A stretch of 52,778 nucleotides of DNA from IMG/VR virus record IMGVR_UViG_3300008117_000215, positions 1 to 52,778 of that record. One strand, 5' to 3'. A program made the translations under genes and the position numbers. The notes beneath the pieces were generated by a model, which ran no database searches, was not told where the DNA came from, and saw nothing but the letters and a program-made list of their open reading frames with translations. Below are positions 16,966-24,601 of the stretch, one piece after another (the first letter of the stretch is position 1; each line of letters starts with the position of its first letter). This DNA is from a virus.

Positions 16966-17946
16966 TTAGAATTTTCCCGACATCATGGCCCTCAATGCTT
17001 TTTGAGCCTTCTCTGCGTCGGATTGGTTAGACTTTACTTCTGGCAACTTGGTTGCAACGGAGCTTGAATCACTTGGACGATGAATCTCCTTCAGGATCTC
17101 CTTCCTTCCCTCTGAAGCACCTCTTGCGAAATTAGCCTTTTGGATGGCCGAAATCTTCGTCCCTATCCAATATTGTTTCATCGCAGCCATGTTCAAAGTT
17201 CCGTCAGAGTTGAGTGTGTTGAAGTTTTGTACAAAACTCTTAAAATCCTCAGCATCCTTCTGGGTAAACTTCGTGGAGAATATCTCCTTGTCCACTATTG
17301 TAGCCGCCTCCCGCTCCAAATCGGAGGAAGCCTTTTGAAGTATCCACGCCTGCTCCTCATAGGATTGCTTGTAGTTCCCAGCAAGTTGTTCAATCTTGCC
17401 AGCCTGAACCGCGTTAAGCTTCTCCTTCCAAGAGTTAGTCATTTCAAACTTCTGAATCGGATTCATAGACGATATGCTGTCTATCGACTCCTCTATCTGA
17501 TCTTCACTAAGACCAAGGTGCTGCCCATAGTGTTTAGCCAGGTCCTCAGCACTCATCTTGTCATAGTCAATCACTTGATATTCCTTTGATATGTCCAGCA
17601 AGGACTTCCCGGCCTTCTTCGCCTCAATGAAAAGTTGAGCCTCCTTGTCCTGTAACAACGCCTCGTAAAACCTTAGCTTCTCTTCGGCGCTAGGACCTTC
17701 ATCCTTTTTAACAGACTCACTACCTTGTGCAGGAAGGTCAAGCCATGAGGTATCAGGCTCCGACTCCATGACAGGAGTGGATTCAACCTGTGGGGCCGAC
17801 TCGACTTGCGGCTCCGGCTGACTTTCAACTGCCTCAGGAGCAGTTTCCTGCGTAGGTGCAGATTCTTGCTGTTGTGATACAATGTTTCTTAAATGATTTC
17901 CAATACTTGGCATGTTCGCCACATCATTGTTTTGATTCTCTTCCAT
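16966..17946 (-). CDS. Scaffolding protein, 326 aa
   Basis: Acidic and almost wholly helical. The first ~75 residues are disordered and Glu/Pro/Gln-rich (QETAPEAVESQPEPQVES), followed by coiled-coil-like helices. The C terminus is basic (KLPEVKSNQSDAEKAQKALRAMMSGKF). That arrangement, disordered acidic N terminus plus basic capsid-binding tail, immediately before the major capsid gene, is standard for phage scaffolding proteins. It would be expelled or degraded during maturation; no protease is recognised beside it. Confidence 0.87.
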   Translation of the reverse strand: MEENQNNDVANMPSIGNHLRNIVSQQQESAPTQETAPEAVESQPEPQVESAPQVESTPVMESEPDTSWLDLPAQGSESVKKDEGPSAEEKLRFYEALLQDKEAQLFIEAKKAGKSLLDISKEYQVIDYDKMSAEDLAKHYGQHLGLSEDQIEESIDSISSMNPIQKFEMTNSWKEKLNAVQAGKIEQLAGNYKQSYEEQAWILQKASSDLEREAATIVDKEIFSTKFTQKDAEDFKSFVQNFNTLNSDGTLNMAAMKQYWIGTKISAIQKANFARGASEGRKEILKEIHRPSDSSSVATKLPEVKSNQSDAEKAQKALRAMMSGKF

Positions 17947-17961
17947 ATTTTGTTTTTTAAG

Positions 17962-18354
17962 TTAGCTCCCGTTCCTAAAACGCTTCACCTTCGCAGCAAC
18001 TGACTTTGGCTGCTTGACGAATTGTTTTCCCTTTTTGTTTCCCTCAGCCTTGGCTTTGTTGGTCGCACTCTTTTCAGATGGACTCAACGCAGACCATGCC
18101 GCCTTGGGTAGGTATCTCCTTTTCCCTTCCGATGGCTTGCCGCTGGATGTTGTCCAATCCTGCTTGGTCCATTTGGAAAGGCTCGTCTCACTCTTAGGCC
18201 CCACATAACCCCCTCCCGATTTCTTATACAAAGATACGGCAAGTTGGGCCTTTCTCGCACTCCACTCGCCTGGGTCTCCGCCTTTTGTACCGGCCTTAAC
18301 CCTGGCAACTATCCGCTTCCATTTAGCGGGATCTTTCTTGACTGCCGTTGCCAT
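17962..18354 (-). CDS. DUF5872-like small basic protein, 130 aa
   Basis: Contains the diagnostic core K-W-x-R-I-V-A-R-V-K-A-G-T-K-G-G-D-P-G-E-W-S-A-R-K-A, then GGGYVGPKSETSLSKWTKQDW and KRYLPKAAWSALSPSEKSAT. This is the arrangement I know from DUF5872 proteins of phages and large DNA viruses. Function unknown; very Lys/Arg-rich, so DNA or capsid-interior binding is plausible. Starts at 18354, overlapping the next small gene by 32 bases, and is the first of a row of tiny basic proteins between scaffold and portal. Confidence 0.82.
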   Translation of the reverse strand: MATAVKKDPAKWKRIVARVKAGTKGGDPGEWSARKAQLAVSLYKKSGGGYVGPKSETSLSKWTKQDWTTSSGKPSEGKRRYLPKAAWSALSPSEKSATNKAKAEGNKKGKQFVKQPKSVAAKVKRFRNGS

Positions 18355-18514
18355 TCTCCTTGTTTTTATATGGGAACATCTCGTTTAGTTTCTTCCGACG
18401 CTCCTCACATGGACTACACTTTTTATCATCATTAATAGCCTGAACTATCTTTTTAATTCCAGTAGCCGTCGTAATCTTATCAATGGTGTCTCCTAATCCT
18501 TTGCTGTCGCTCAT
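18323..18514 (-). CDS. Small CxxC protein, 63 aa
   Basis: The sequence GLGDTIDKITTATGIKKIVQAI is followed by CSPCEERRKKLNEMFPYK. A helical N terminus with a single CxxC and basic tail is a pattern I recognise from small conserved proteins of Bacteroidetes and marine phages, whose function is unknown. The CxxC may bind a metal or form a disulfide. It overlaps its neighbours at both ends (32 bases with the DUF5872 gene; ATGA with the 108-aa gene), so it is translated in a coupled series. Confidence 0.8.
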   Translation of the reverse strand: MSDSKGLGDTIDKITTATGIKKIVQAINDDKKCSPCEERRKKLNEMFPYKNKENGNGSQERSR

Positions 18515-18837
18515 ACTCCTCTTTTATATTTCTGTGACTTCGGTGGCATTTTCTTGTCCCCACTAGGTCCAGACCAGAACGCTTTATCGGCCCAATACGC
18601 AGCCGACATCTTTCCTTTGGCAATATTCTTGCCATGCCTAGCCTTGAATGACTTCCTCGCCTCAGGTGAGTAATTGTGACCCATCTTCTGGTCCCCGAAG
18701 CGAATCAACTTGTACTTGCCACCCTCGCTCGCCATCACAACACCCTTCTTGGTAGGATGGGATGGAGTCTTCTTGGGCTTATTCACCCCAGACAAACCCT
18801 CCTTGGCCATTGCGTTCTTTATGCGATCTGGTATCAT
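18511..18837 (-). CDS. Conserved phage basic protein, 108 aa
   Basis: The core ASEGGKYKLIRFGDQKMGHNYSP, followed by ARKSFKARHGKNIAKGKMSAAYWADKAFW, is a strikingly conserved phage and large-virus pattern of unknown function. Many Lys, Arg and His residues suggest nucleic-acid contact. It overlaps the 46-aa gene by four bases (ATGA) and the CxxC gene by four bases. Length is close to complete for this family. Confidence 0.82.
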   Translation of the reverse strand: MIPDRIKNAMAKEGLSGVNKPKKTPSHPTKKGVVMASEGGKYKLIRFGDQKMGHNYSPEARKSFKARHGKNIAKGKMSAAYWADKAFWSGPSGDKKMPPKSQKYKRGV

Positions 18838-18974
18838 CCTTGTCCTCTTGATAGTTTCTGATAGAATTTAGAACCCTTGACCTGACTACTCTTGGTCTTG
18901 GCATGCACACCAGGCCGCTTGACCTTGGGTCGAGACTTGTACTTACTGGCGGTCTGTGCTTTTACCTTGGCCAT
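18834..18974 (-). CDS. Tiny basic protein, 46 aa
   Basis: Read by hand: ATG at 18974, stop at 18834. The product is MAKVKAQTASKYKSR, then PKVKRPGVHAKTKSSQVKGS, ending KFYQKLSRGQG, so it is extremely Lys/Arg-rich with a KRPGVHAKTKSS core that I recall from other Bacteroidetes phages. The ATGA overlap with the next gene supports translation. Function unknown. Confidence 0.75.
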   Translation of the reverse strand: MAKVKAQTASKYKSRPKVKRPGVHAKTKSSQVKGSKFYQKLSRGQG

Positions 18975-18976
18975 TA

Positions 18977-19243
18977 TTATTGATTTCTATTCATCCAATT
19001 CCATCTATCAATTCCCATGTCAGAAGGTCTAGCACCATTACCTTTTCCACGTTTTCCTTTATTCATAGGAGTTGTAGGAGTTGAAGGCTTATTACGATTT
19101 ACTTTAGGACTTTTAGTCAATAAAGTGTTTGGCGGAGGTGTAGGCTTAGGTAATTGCTTTGGTTTTTTACGTATTTCATCCAACTTTTTTTTAGCCTTAT
19201 CAGCACGCATTTTTTTTTCATAATTGTTTGTAGTTGAATACAT
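18977..19243 (-). CDS. Small Lys/Pro-rich protein, 88 aa
   Basis: Basic helical N terminus (KKMRADKAKKKLDEIRKK), then a Pro/Thr linker (PTPPPNTLLTKSPKVNRNKP) and a short C terminus ending DRWNWMNRNQ. No known domain. Two bases separate it from the 46-aa gene and a 24-bp AT-rich gap lies before it. Probably part of the same coupled set of basic proteins; could be a minor virion or DNA-condensing protein. Confidence 0.65.
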   Translation of the reverse strand: MYSTTNNYEKKMRADKAKKKLDEIRKKPKQLPKPTPPPNTLLTKSPKVNRNKPSTPTTPMNKGKRGKGNGARPSDMGIDRWNWMNRNQ

Positions 19244-19267
19244 GTCTTTAATTTTTACAGATTAATA

Positions 19268-19369
19268 TTACTTATTCCCCCTACGAGGAGACAACTTTGG
19301 ATATCCGCTACGCTTTGCCTTGGTTGGCTTTGGTGCTGGCATGTTCTTGGATGAGCAGTTTGATTTCAT
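19268..19369 (-). CDS. Tiny basic protein, 33 aa
   Basis: ATG at 19369, one base after the stop of the 123-aa gene. The product (MKSNCSSKNMPAPKPTKAKR then SGYPKLSPRRGNK) is Lys-, Pro- and Arg-rich like its neighbours. Its leader is the identical AAAAAATCTAAATAACATG also used at 19742. Short length limits certainty. Confidence 0.55.
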   Translation of the reverse strand: MKSNCSSKNMPAPKPTKAKRSGYPKLSPRRGNK

Positions 19370-19370
19370 G

Positions 19371-19742
19371 TTATTTAGATTTTTTAATAGGTGCTTTTTT
19401 AACTGGAGCCTTAGGTGCAGTCTTCTTTGATTTCTGCATTTGCTCATAAATCTTTTTAGCTTCTGATATTTTTTCACGGATGGTCTTGCCACCAGCAGCC
19501 TTATACTCCTCACGCAAACGCATTCTTTTGCCCTTTTCATAATCAGACTTAATTTGAGAAGCCTTTTCACCAAGAGCCTTGCCAACCATGATAGGCGCAC
19601 CAACAATATAACCTGGAGCCTTCATAATCTTTTCAGACATAGGAAGATCCATGTATGATTCAATATAACCCTTCTTGGGCTTTGGTTGAGCCTTAGGCTT
19701 GGGTTTAGCAACAGCCTTTTTCTTGTTTGTTCCGTATGCCAT
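19371..19742 (-). CDS. Lys-rich helical protein, 123 aa
   Basis: Start chosen at 19742 (MAYGTNKKKAVAKPKPK), one base after the previous stop; an upstream in-frame Met would overlap the neighbour by 89 bases. Ala/Lys/Pro-rich N terminus, a short hydrophobic stretch (APGYIVGAPIMVGKALG) at ~42-58 and a basic C terminus ending KKAPIKKSK. No domain recognised. Its C-terminal codons double as the A-rich leader of the 33-aa gene. Confidence 0.7.
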   Translation of the reverse strand: MAYGTNKKKAVAKPKPKAQPKPKKGYIESYMDLPMSEKIMKAPGYIVGAPIMVGKALGEKASQIKSDYEKGKRMRLREEYKAAGGKTIREKISEAKKIYEQMQKSKKTAPKAPVKKAPIKKSK

Positions 19743-19743
19743 G

Positions 19744-20247
19744 TTATTTAGATTTTTTGGATTTAATAATCGTTCTTGAAGGAACCTTGTTGCCATAGGC
19801 ATCGTAACTCTCGCCCATTGTTCTTTTGACAACTTTTGACTTCATACCCATACCCTTTCTCTTAACCATACTGGTCTTATCAGTGGAGGTGTAAGCAGGT
19901 ACATTAACCTTTTTTCCACCACTCATGGTATATGTAGCAGCGGGTTCGCTGAATGTATCATATGAACTGGTACGCTTGGTCTTCATACCACCAGCTTTTA
20001 TCTTCTCGATAGCACCACCATATGACCCGCCATCCTTTGATTTATAAGAGAAAGAGCCGGTCATTGACTTGCCCATCGGACCTTTTTCAACAACAGACTT
20101 ACCCGTATAAACACCAGCCTGACCAATCTTGGTCTTGGTTCTTTCAACACGCTTCATGCCATCACCCTTGGTTACGGTCTTTGTCTTTACAATATCTCCA
20201 CCTCGGCGTGTGCGTACCTTGGTGCGTACTTTAGGTTCGTTTTTCAT
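19744..20247 (-). CDS. Basic repetitive protein, 167 aa
   Basis: Very basic (N terminus KNEPKVRTKVRTRRGGDIVK) with Ser/Gly/Tyr-rich segments (SFSYKSKDGGSYGGAIEKIK) and a KKSK C terminus. Disordered and repetitive, no enzymatic motif. The ATG overlaps the stop of the 97-aa membrane protein by four bases. It may be a DNA-binding or capsid-interior protein; not recognised as a defined family. Confidence 0.7.
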   Translation of the reverse strand: MKNEPKVRTKVRTRRGGDIVKTKTVTKGDGMKRVERTKTKIGQAGVYTGKSVVEKGPMGKSMTGSFSYKSKDGGSYGGAIEKIKAGGMKTKRTSSYDTFSEPAATYTMSGGKKVNVPAYTSTDKTSMVKRKGMGMKSKVVKRTMGESYDAYGNKVPSRTIIKSKKSK

Positions 20248-20537
20248 TTGTTTTCGGTTATTATTTTACCAATGGTGGTTATGTTGCTTTTTATATTGAC
20301 AATGGAATTACCCATTGATTCGATTTTCTTATTCTGTTCTAAAACCATAGCCGTAAGAATGGAATCCTTGGCATACAATGAATCAAGTCTGGCTGATAAC
20401 AAACTATCCTTAGCAGTAACCATACCACTACTACGGACAAAACTTGCCTCATTGAAATCCTGAATCACGGAAACCATGAAAGAAAGCAGTCCGACAACAG
20501 CCACAACTATTATGCCTATGGAAACCTTACTGTTCAT
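20244..20537 (-). CDS. Single-TM coiled-coil protein, spanin-like, 97 aa
   Basis: Residues ~4-24 are one membrane segment (VSIGIIVVAVVGLLSFMVSVI). The rest is a polar coiled-coil-prone helix with heptad-like Ser/Leu/Lys spacing (KDSLLSARLDSLYAKDSILTAMV). This topology, an N-terminal anchor plus a long soluble helix, fits an inner-membrane spanin, and the gene overlaps the holin-like gene by 11 bases within a lysis cassette. No outer-membrane partner lipoprotein is adjacent, so the assignment is tentative. Confidence 0.6.
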   Translation of the reverse strand: MNSKVSIGIIVVAVVGLLSFMVSVIQDFNEASFVRSSGMVTAKDSLLSARLDSLYAKDSILTAMVLEQNKKIESMGNSIVNIKSNITTIGKIITENK

Positions 20538-20814
20538 CCTTTGGTGTCATTTTACTAAGTTTCTCCTCCAATTCCTTGTTCTTCCTTGACAATTCATCGA
20601 TAAGTAAACTCTCATCACCGGTTATCTTTTTCAAAGAACCTGACATCGCTCCGAACAGTACCGAAACGAATGCAATCAGCAACTCCCTGTTCTCATCAGG
20701 CATGACCGTACTCATCAGCATTATGAATATGCCGATAGCCACACCCAATACAAGTAGGCTGCCAAGGAAATTTATCATCTTATCTGTATTGTTCATAGTC
20801 GTTGTTTGGGTCAA
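20527..20814 (-). CDS. Holin-like two-TM protein, 95 aa
   Basis: Two hydrophobic segments (FLGSLLVLGVAIGIFIMLM at ~15-33 and LLIAFVSVLFGAMSGSL at ~45-61) are separated by a short polar loop. A charged C-terminal coiled coil follows (IDELSRKNKELEEKLSKM). Size and layout suit a phage holin, and the gene overlaps the end of the M15 endolysin gene by 35 bases. MNNTDK at 20796 is an alternative start. Confidence 0.68.
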   Translation of the reverse strand: MTQTTTMNNTDKMINFLGSLLVLGVAIGIFIMLMSTVMPDENRELLIAFVSVLFGAMSGSLKKITGDESLLIDELSRKNKELEEKLSKMTPKDEQ

Positions 20815-21277
20815 AATCAGTTACAGGCTTATATACAGTCTTGCTTCCATCCTTCAATGCCACCAACTTCTGCTTTCTGTTACCACTCTTTTTCAATGAT
20901 ACATGCACCCAGCCGGAGTTTACACCTTCTTCAGGCTTGAAAAACTCCAATATGATTTGGTCAAACTCCAAGTTCTCGGAAACCCAATCGGCAACAGTCT
21001 TGTTTGAAATACCAGGTATCTCAAAATCAACCGCTTCACCGTTAACATGCTGAGAGGTAGAACTCCCCCCGACAGCACGGTTCAAAGCAGGCGATCTGTA
21101 CGAACTGTTCACTTGAACAGGCTTGCCGAAAAACGCTCTAGTTGGTTCAAGAATCTTTTCGCATACATATTTCATGTTAGCCAAATGCTCTGCCGTAGGA
21201 GTATTGTCAATCCCCTTCGCCTTAGCCGTAGGACTATCAGTAAGCTCCTTTAAAGTGAAGTGAGGTGTAAGGTTCAT
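20780..21277 (-). CDS. Peptidase M15-family endolysin, 165 aa
   Basis: The zinc-peptidase signature is complete. S75-x-H77-x-x-G80-x-A82-x-D84 (SQHVNGEAVDFEI) supplies two ligands, and W123-V-H125-V-S supplies the third His. VNSSYRSPALNRAVGG at ~56-71 is the usual substrate-groove segment. M15 enzymes cleave peptide cross-links of peptidoglycan, so this is the lysis enzyme. It is full length for the single-domain type, with no separate cell-wall-binding domain and no signal peptide, so export would need the adjacent holin. Confidence 0.92.
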   Translation of the reverse strand: MNLTPHFTLKELTDSPTAKAKGIDNTPTAEHLANMKYVCEKILEPTRAFFGKPVQVNSSYRSPALNRAVGGSSTSQHVNGEAVDFEIPGISNKTVADWVSENLEFDQIILEFFKPEEGVNSGWVHVSLKKSGNRKQKLVALKDGSKTVYKPVTDFDPNNDYEQYR

Positions 21278-21465
21278 TTCTTCTTTCCTTTTACAGCCAT
21301 AGCTGTCATTTTCTTTTTACCGTATTTCTTCATGCCAACCTTGGCCGCAATAGCACCTGCGACCGCCTTGGCCTGCTTGGCTGACTTGCCTTTCTTGGCA
21401 TAGAACTTCTCGGCCTTTGCCTCGATAGCGGCGAACCTTTCGCCTGATCCTAGTTTTGCTTTCAT
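21274..21465 (-). CDS. Small Lys/Ala-rich protein, 63 aa
   Basis: MKAKLGSGERFAAIEAKAEK then a Lys/Ala/Gly repeat ending MAVKGKKK. The opening GSGxRFAAxxAK is a common signature of small basic phage proteins encoded near portal genes, function unknown. It overlaps the M15 gene and the 58-aa gene by four bases each (ATGA), so it is translationally coupled. Confidence 0.72.
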   Translation of the reverse strand: MKAKLGSGERFAAIEAKAEKFYAKKGKSAKQAKAVAGAIAAKVGMKKYGKKKMTAMAVKGKKK

Positions 21466-21638
21466 TTCTTTTTTGATGTTTTTGCCTTAGGCATCGTTAC
21501 AACTTTCTGAATCCTGGCTGCCGCCTTGGCAACCTTCGCCATCAAAGCACGATTGGCACGAATCTCTTCGGCCTTCTGTAGAGTTTCAAGAGCGTCGGAT
21601 ATCTCCCACTTCTCTTTCATTTCCTTTTCTGTTTTCAT
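21462..21638 (-). CDS. Tiny helical protein, 58 aa
   Basis: Read by hand from ATG 21638 to a TGA overlapping the next ATG. Product: MKTEKEMKEKWEISDALETL, then QKAEEIRANRALMAKVAKAA, ending MPKAKTSKKK. Amphipathic and charged, probably a single helix; the coupled start and stop make it a credible gene. It starts one base after the stop of the portal gene. Function unknown; possibly a portal or packaging accessory. Confidence 0.7.
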   Translation of the reverse strand: MKTEKEMKEKWEISDALETLQKAEEIRANRALMAKVAKAAARIQKVVTMPKAKTSKKK

Positions 21639-21639
21639 A

Positions 21640-24039
21640 TTACATGGGTTCTTGTTGTGGTTCTTCTTCCATCGGAGGTTGTTCCTGCTCCTGTTGTTGT
21701 TGCATCATGGCCAATTCCTCCGGACTCGGACCCTGTGCCATCTGTGCCATCTGCATGGTCAACGGACTCACACTCGGAGGTCCTTGTTGCAACTTCTGTA
21801 ACAACAAATCTAGATTCTTACTCAACGCCTGCAACTCAGCCCTAAAGTTAGCATTGTCCTCCTTGACTTGTACCAAAGCAGCTTCATTTAATGCCTTCTG
21901 CTGGACAAGATTCGCCTCATGCTGCATCTGCATCATCTGCTGCTCACTTGCCTGTGCCTGCATCTCCTTTATCTGTTTGTTCTTACTATACTTCAATCCC
22001 TTCACAGCCTGGTTCAAAGTAGGAGCCATCAGGATATGCTCAACATAGTCAACCGTGTCAAGCCTTCCGTTTTGAGCCTCACTCAATGCAATGCTCTTCA
22101 ACTCCAATCTCTGCTGCGGATCCAAAGTGCTTGCTATATCCATGAACACCATCAATGGCTGTGTGCCAAACTCCTTCGGATCAACAATCTTCAAAAGGAA
22201 ACTTCCCTCCTCGCCTATCACCAAGGACTCTTCAACCGAATCCTCGAACTGATACAACATCTGCTTCAAATTCACATTGTACTGCAACACCTGGTTGAAG
22301 TGCTTCATCAAACCCCACATCAAAGTGGCCGTTCCGTAACTGTTCTGGTTGATGGTCTGCTCCTGGACACTCTTTCCAATCACAGCACCCTGCTGACCCA
22401 AAGCAATCTTACTGACCGAACAAATCGTCTCCATCTCGGTCTCAAGCATACGCCTCAACTCAACATACCTGATGATGTTCGCATCCAATGTCATGTCAAC
22501 AGCCTCAACCATCCTTTGGTTGTTCTGCGGATCATCAACCTCGCCACTGCCACCATCGGAAACAAAAACACCAATCGACTTCAAGTCGTTGATGATTTCC
22601 GTGGATGTAATGCCGTTGAACTTGTTTCCGTTGAACACATATACCTTGCCCACATCCTTGGCAACCTTCTCCTTTATCTTATATGCGTACATGTCCAACT
22701 CATCCTGATAAGGAACCAGCTTTCTCACCAAGGACTTACCCTGGTTGATGGCCATACCAGAACAGAATATCGTAATAGGCAACATCGGACGACCCTTCTT
22801 GTCAAAATCACGCAACACATTCGGCATATAACCGTAATTCACGATGTACTTGTTTCCAATCAAAGTAGCCATGTGGATGTCCCACCCATCAAAATCACCG
22901 GACATGTCCTTGCCCTTGACGGACTTCCCATCAACGGAATATGTCTCGTTGTCGTTTATCGGCAACACACGCTCCACACCATACCTGTTAGGCAACTGAC
23001 GGTATCTCCAATCACGGGGAGCAATCCAATATACGGTGGCAAGGCTCATGGTCATATTGCTCGTTCCTGCATTATGCCACCAGTTGAACCTGTTGTCAAC
23101 ACCGAATCCAACATTATAATAGAACAGGAAATCCTCCATGTTGTCATACCCGCTGGAAGCAATCAAACGAATCTCTTCCATCTCCTCAGGAGTCAACCAT
23201 TGCTTATAACGACGGATAACCTCTTGATAAGGAACATTGTGCTTAACATAGCCACACAAATAAGCCTGCTTGTTAAACGGATCATTATCCCTGTTATCCC
23301 AAATCAATTCATAATCAGGAATAACCGTATTGACAACACGACCGTTCTGAACCTCGGTCAACATACCGCTGATTCCACCAACAATCTGATTGGCTCCATC
23401 CTGTAAGAACTTCTCCTTCAGACTGTCCATGAATATCTGACTGCGACCTATCTTCTCAGCAACAATACTGTACTTGTCCTGCCATTTGTCTACATATTTG
23501 GCAATGTCCTCCCTTGTGTCCAACACAGCCTCAGGGTCGTTAACCGGCGTAAACTCAATGCCTTCAGGCATCTCACCCTTCACCAAATCCCTTAACTCGT
23601 ATTGTATCATCAACTTCTCCAACATCTTGGCCCGCTTACTGGCCACATCACGACTCAGATTCTTAGCCGTAACCTCAATGTTCTCCACACTGCTCAATAA
23701 AATACCTTTCATGTGGTCAACCAAGGATCCGATCTTCCCACCGGGAATCCATTGCACAGGCAACTGGTTCCCACTGAAATCCGTAGTCATATATTTGTAT
23801 CGGTAATTGTTCTGATTACCAAATACATATGACCAGTTCTCAATAGCCTCCTGAGCAATACCCTTGTCTACGATATCTCCACTATAAAACGCTTGCCTGG
23901 GTTGGTTGTAAAAAGTAGCCACAGCCCATCTCGCATACTGGGTAAACCAGTCAACGGTCTTTTCGCTCTCCTTAACAAAATCATTAGGAGGTGAAAACAA
24001 AATCCCAGCCGAGGGACGTGTCCAAGTCTGCTTTGCCAC
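21640..24039 (-). CDS. Portal protein, 799 aa
   Basis: Length, helical content and position between terminase and capsid genes identify the portal. The first third contains a large mixed alpha/beta clip-like domain, with GTSNMTMSLATVYWIAPRDW in the middle. The last ~130 residues form a Gln/Met-rich coiled region (KEMQAQASEQQMMQMQHEAN) followed by a Pro/Glu/Gln-rich disordered tail. It uses a GTG start at 24039, only five bases past an exact TAnnTTTG element. A dodecameric ring for DNA entry is the expected role. The antisense strand has long open frames that are shadows. Confidence 0.88.
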   Translation of the reverse strand: MAKQTWTRPSAGILFSPPNDFVKESEKTVDWFTQYARWAVATFYNQPRQAFYSGDIVDKGIAQEAIENWSYVFGNQNNYRYKYMTTDFSGNQLPVQWIPGGKIGSLVDHMKGILLSSVENIEVTAKNLSRDVASKRAKMLEKLMIQYELRDLVKGEMPEGIEFTPVNDPEAVLDTREDIAKYVDKWQDKYSIVAEKIGRSQIFMDSLKEKFLQDGANQIVGGISGMLTEVQNGRVVNTVIPDYELIWDNRDNDPFNKQAYLCGYVKHNVPYQEVIRRYKQWLTPEEMEEIRLIASSGYDNMEDFLFYYNVGFGVDNRFNWWHNAGTSNMTMSLATVYWIAPRDWRYRQLPNRYGVERVLPINDNETYSVDGKSVKGKDMSGDFDGWDIHMATLIGNKYIVNYGYMPNVLRDFDKKGRPMLPITIFCSGMAINQGKSLVRKLVPYQDELDMYAYKIKEKVAKDVGKVYVFNGNKFNGITSTEIINDLKSIGVFVSDGGSGEVDDPQNNQRMVEAVDMTLDANIIRYVELRRMLETEMETICSVSKIALGQQGAVIGKSVQEQTINQNSYGTATLMWGLMKHFNQVLQYNVNLKQMLYQFEDSVEESLVIGEEGSFLLKIVDPKEFGTQPLMVFMDIASTLDPQQRLELKSIALSEAQNGRLDTVDYVEHILMAPTLNQAVKGLKYSKNKQIKEMQAQASEQQMMQMQHEANLVQQKALNEAALVQVKEDNANFRAELQALSKNLDLLLQKLQQGPPSVSPLTMQMAQMAQGPSPEELAMMQQQQEQEQPPMEEEPQQEPM

Positions 24040-24044
24040 GATTA

Positions 24045-24052
24045 CAAAAGTA
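24045..24052 (-). promoter_or_regulatory. Promoter -7 element TACTTTTG before the portal gene
   Basis: Exact TAnnTTTG ending five bases before GTG 24039. The element with its flank (ATTACTTTTGTAAT) is nearly the same as the one before the HExxH gene at 44187-44194. It allows the portal-to-capsid block to be transcribed independently of the terminase genes. Confidence 0.62.
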
Positions 24053-24121
24053 ATTGATTAGTTTTCAAATAGACATGAATCCGATAAATTATTTTGTAAT
24101 TTAGAAAAAAATATACATACA

Positions 24122-24385
24122 ATGCCCATCTCTGGTCCAAAACCCCCAAAAAAATACAGCTACCTAAACCCTGAAAATCCCAACGAAACAATCACTATGA
24201 AGAAAACTGCGACATTGGCAGGAGGGAAATCAGCATATGAGCGCGTTTATGAAAAACCCAAAACCAAATTCGCTACAAGAGGCGATGGGAAACCAAGAGG
24301 CTCAGGCAAAAGTCCAAGGAAAACATTCAAGCAAGGAAGCTGGTCGTGCGGCCCAGACGGATGCACCAAACCATCCAACAAATAA
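24122..24385 (+). CDS. Small basic protein on the opposite strand, 87 aa
   Basis: A lone plus-strand gene in a minus-strand block. The product (MPISGPKPPKKYSYLNPENP, then Lys/Gly-rich, ending GSWSCGPDGCTKPSNK) resembles the tiny basic proteins between portal and scaffold in composition and has a C-x-P-D-G-C pair near its end. The leader is A/T-rich; a near match (TTATTTTG) to the -7 consensus lies upstream. Its stop abuts the next convergent gene. Function unknown. Confidence 0.5.
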   Translation: MPISGPKPPKKYSYLNPENPNETITMKKTATLAGGKSAYERVYEKPKTKFATRGDGKPRGSGKSPRKTFKQGSWSCGPDGCTKPSNK

Positions 24386-24601
24386 TCACCTGGTGTAAGT
24401 AATCAGCAAACTGCTGTTACTCTCTATCTCTGCAACAATATTCCCGTCATGGTCGTATACCCTATATACGACCATTTCATATTTAGTACCCTCACCCCAA
24501 CGGATCGGCTTCAACTCCTCTTGGATACGGGCATAGCGTTCACCAACCTTGAACCACATGGCGTACTCACCCTGCCCCTTCTGAATCGACTTTATTTTCA
24601 T
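24386..24601 (-). CDS. Small beta-rich protein, 71 aa
   Basis: Start taken at 24601 (MKIKSIQKGQGEYAMWFKVG) rather than upstream, because earlier codons fall inside the DUF1599 gene in a different frame and look non-protein. The sequence alternates charged and hydrophobic residues (EMVVYRVYDHDGNIVAEIES), typical of a small beta barrel. It overlaps the DUF1599-like gene by 35 bases. Not recognised as a family. Confidence 0.6.
   Translation of the reverse strand: MKIKSIQKGQGEYAMWFKVGERYARIQEELKPIRWGEGTKYEMVVYRVYDHDGNIVAEIESNSSLLITYTR

Noticed and set aside
20244-20537. Tail-fibre or tape-measure role for the TM coiled-coil gene
   Set aside because: Only 97 residues, anchored by one N-terminal membrane segment, and overlapping holin-like and endolysin genes; lysis role fits better.
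21919-23406. 495-codon open frame on the plus strand
   Set aside because: It is antisense to the portal gene; product is a Leu/His/Ile-rich sequence with no protein-like pattern, caused by codon bias of the real minus-strand gene.
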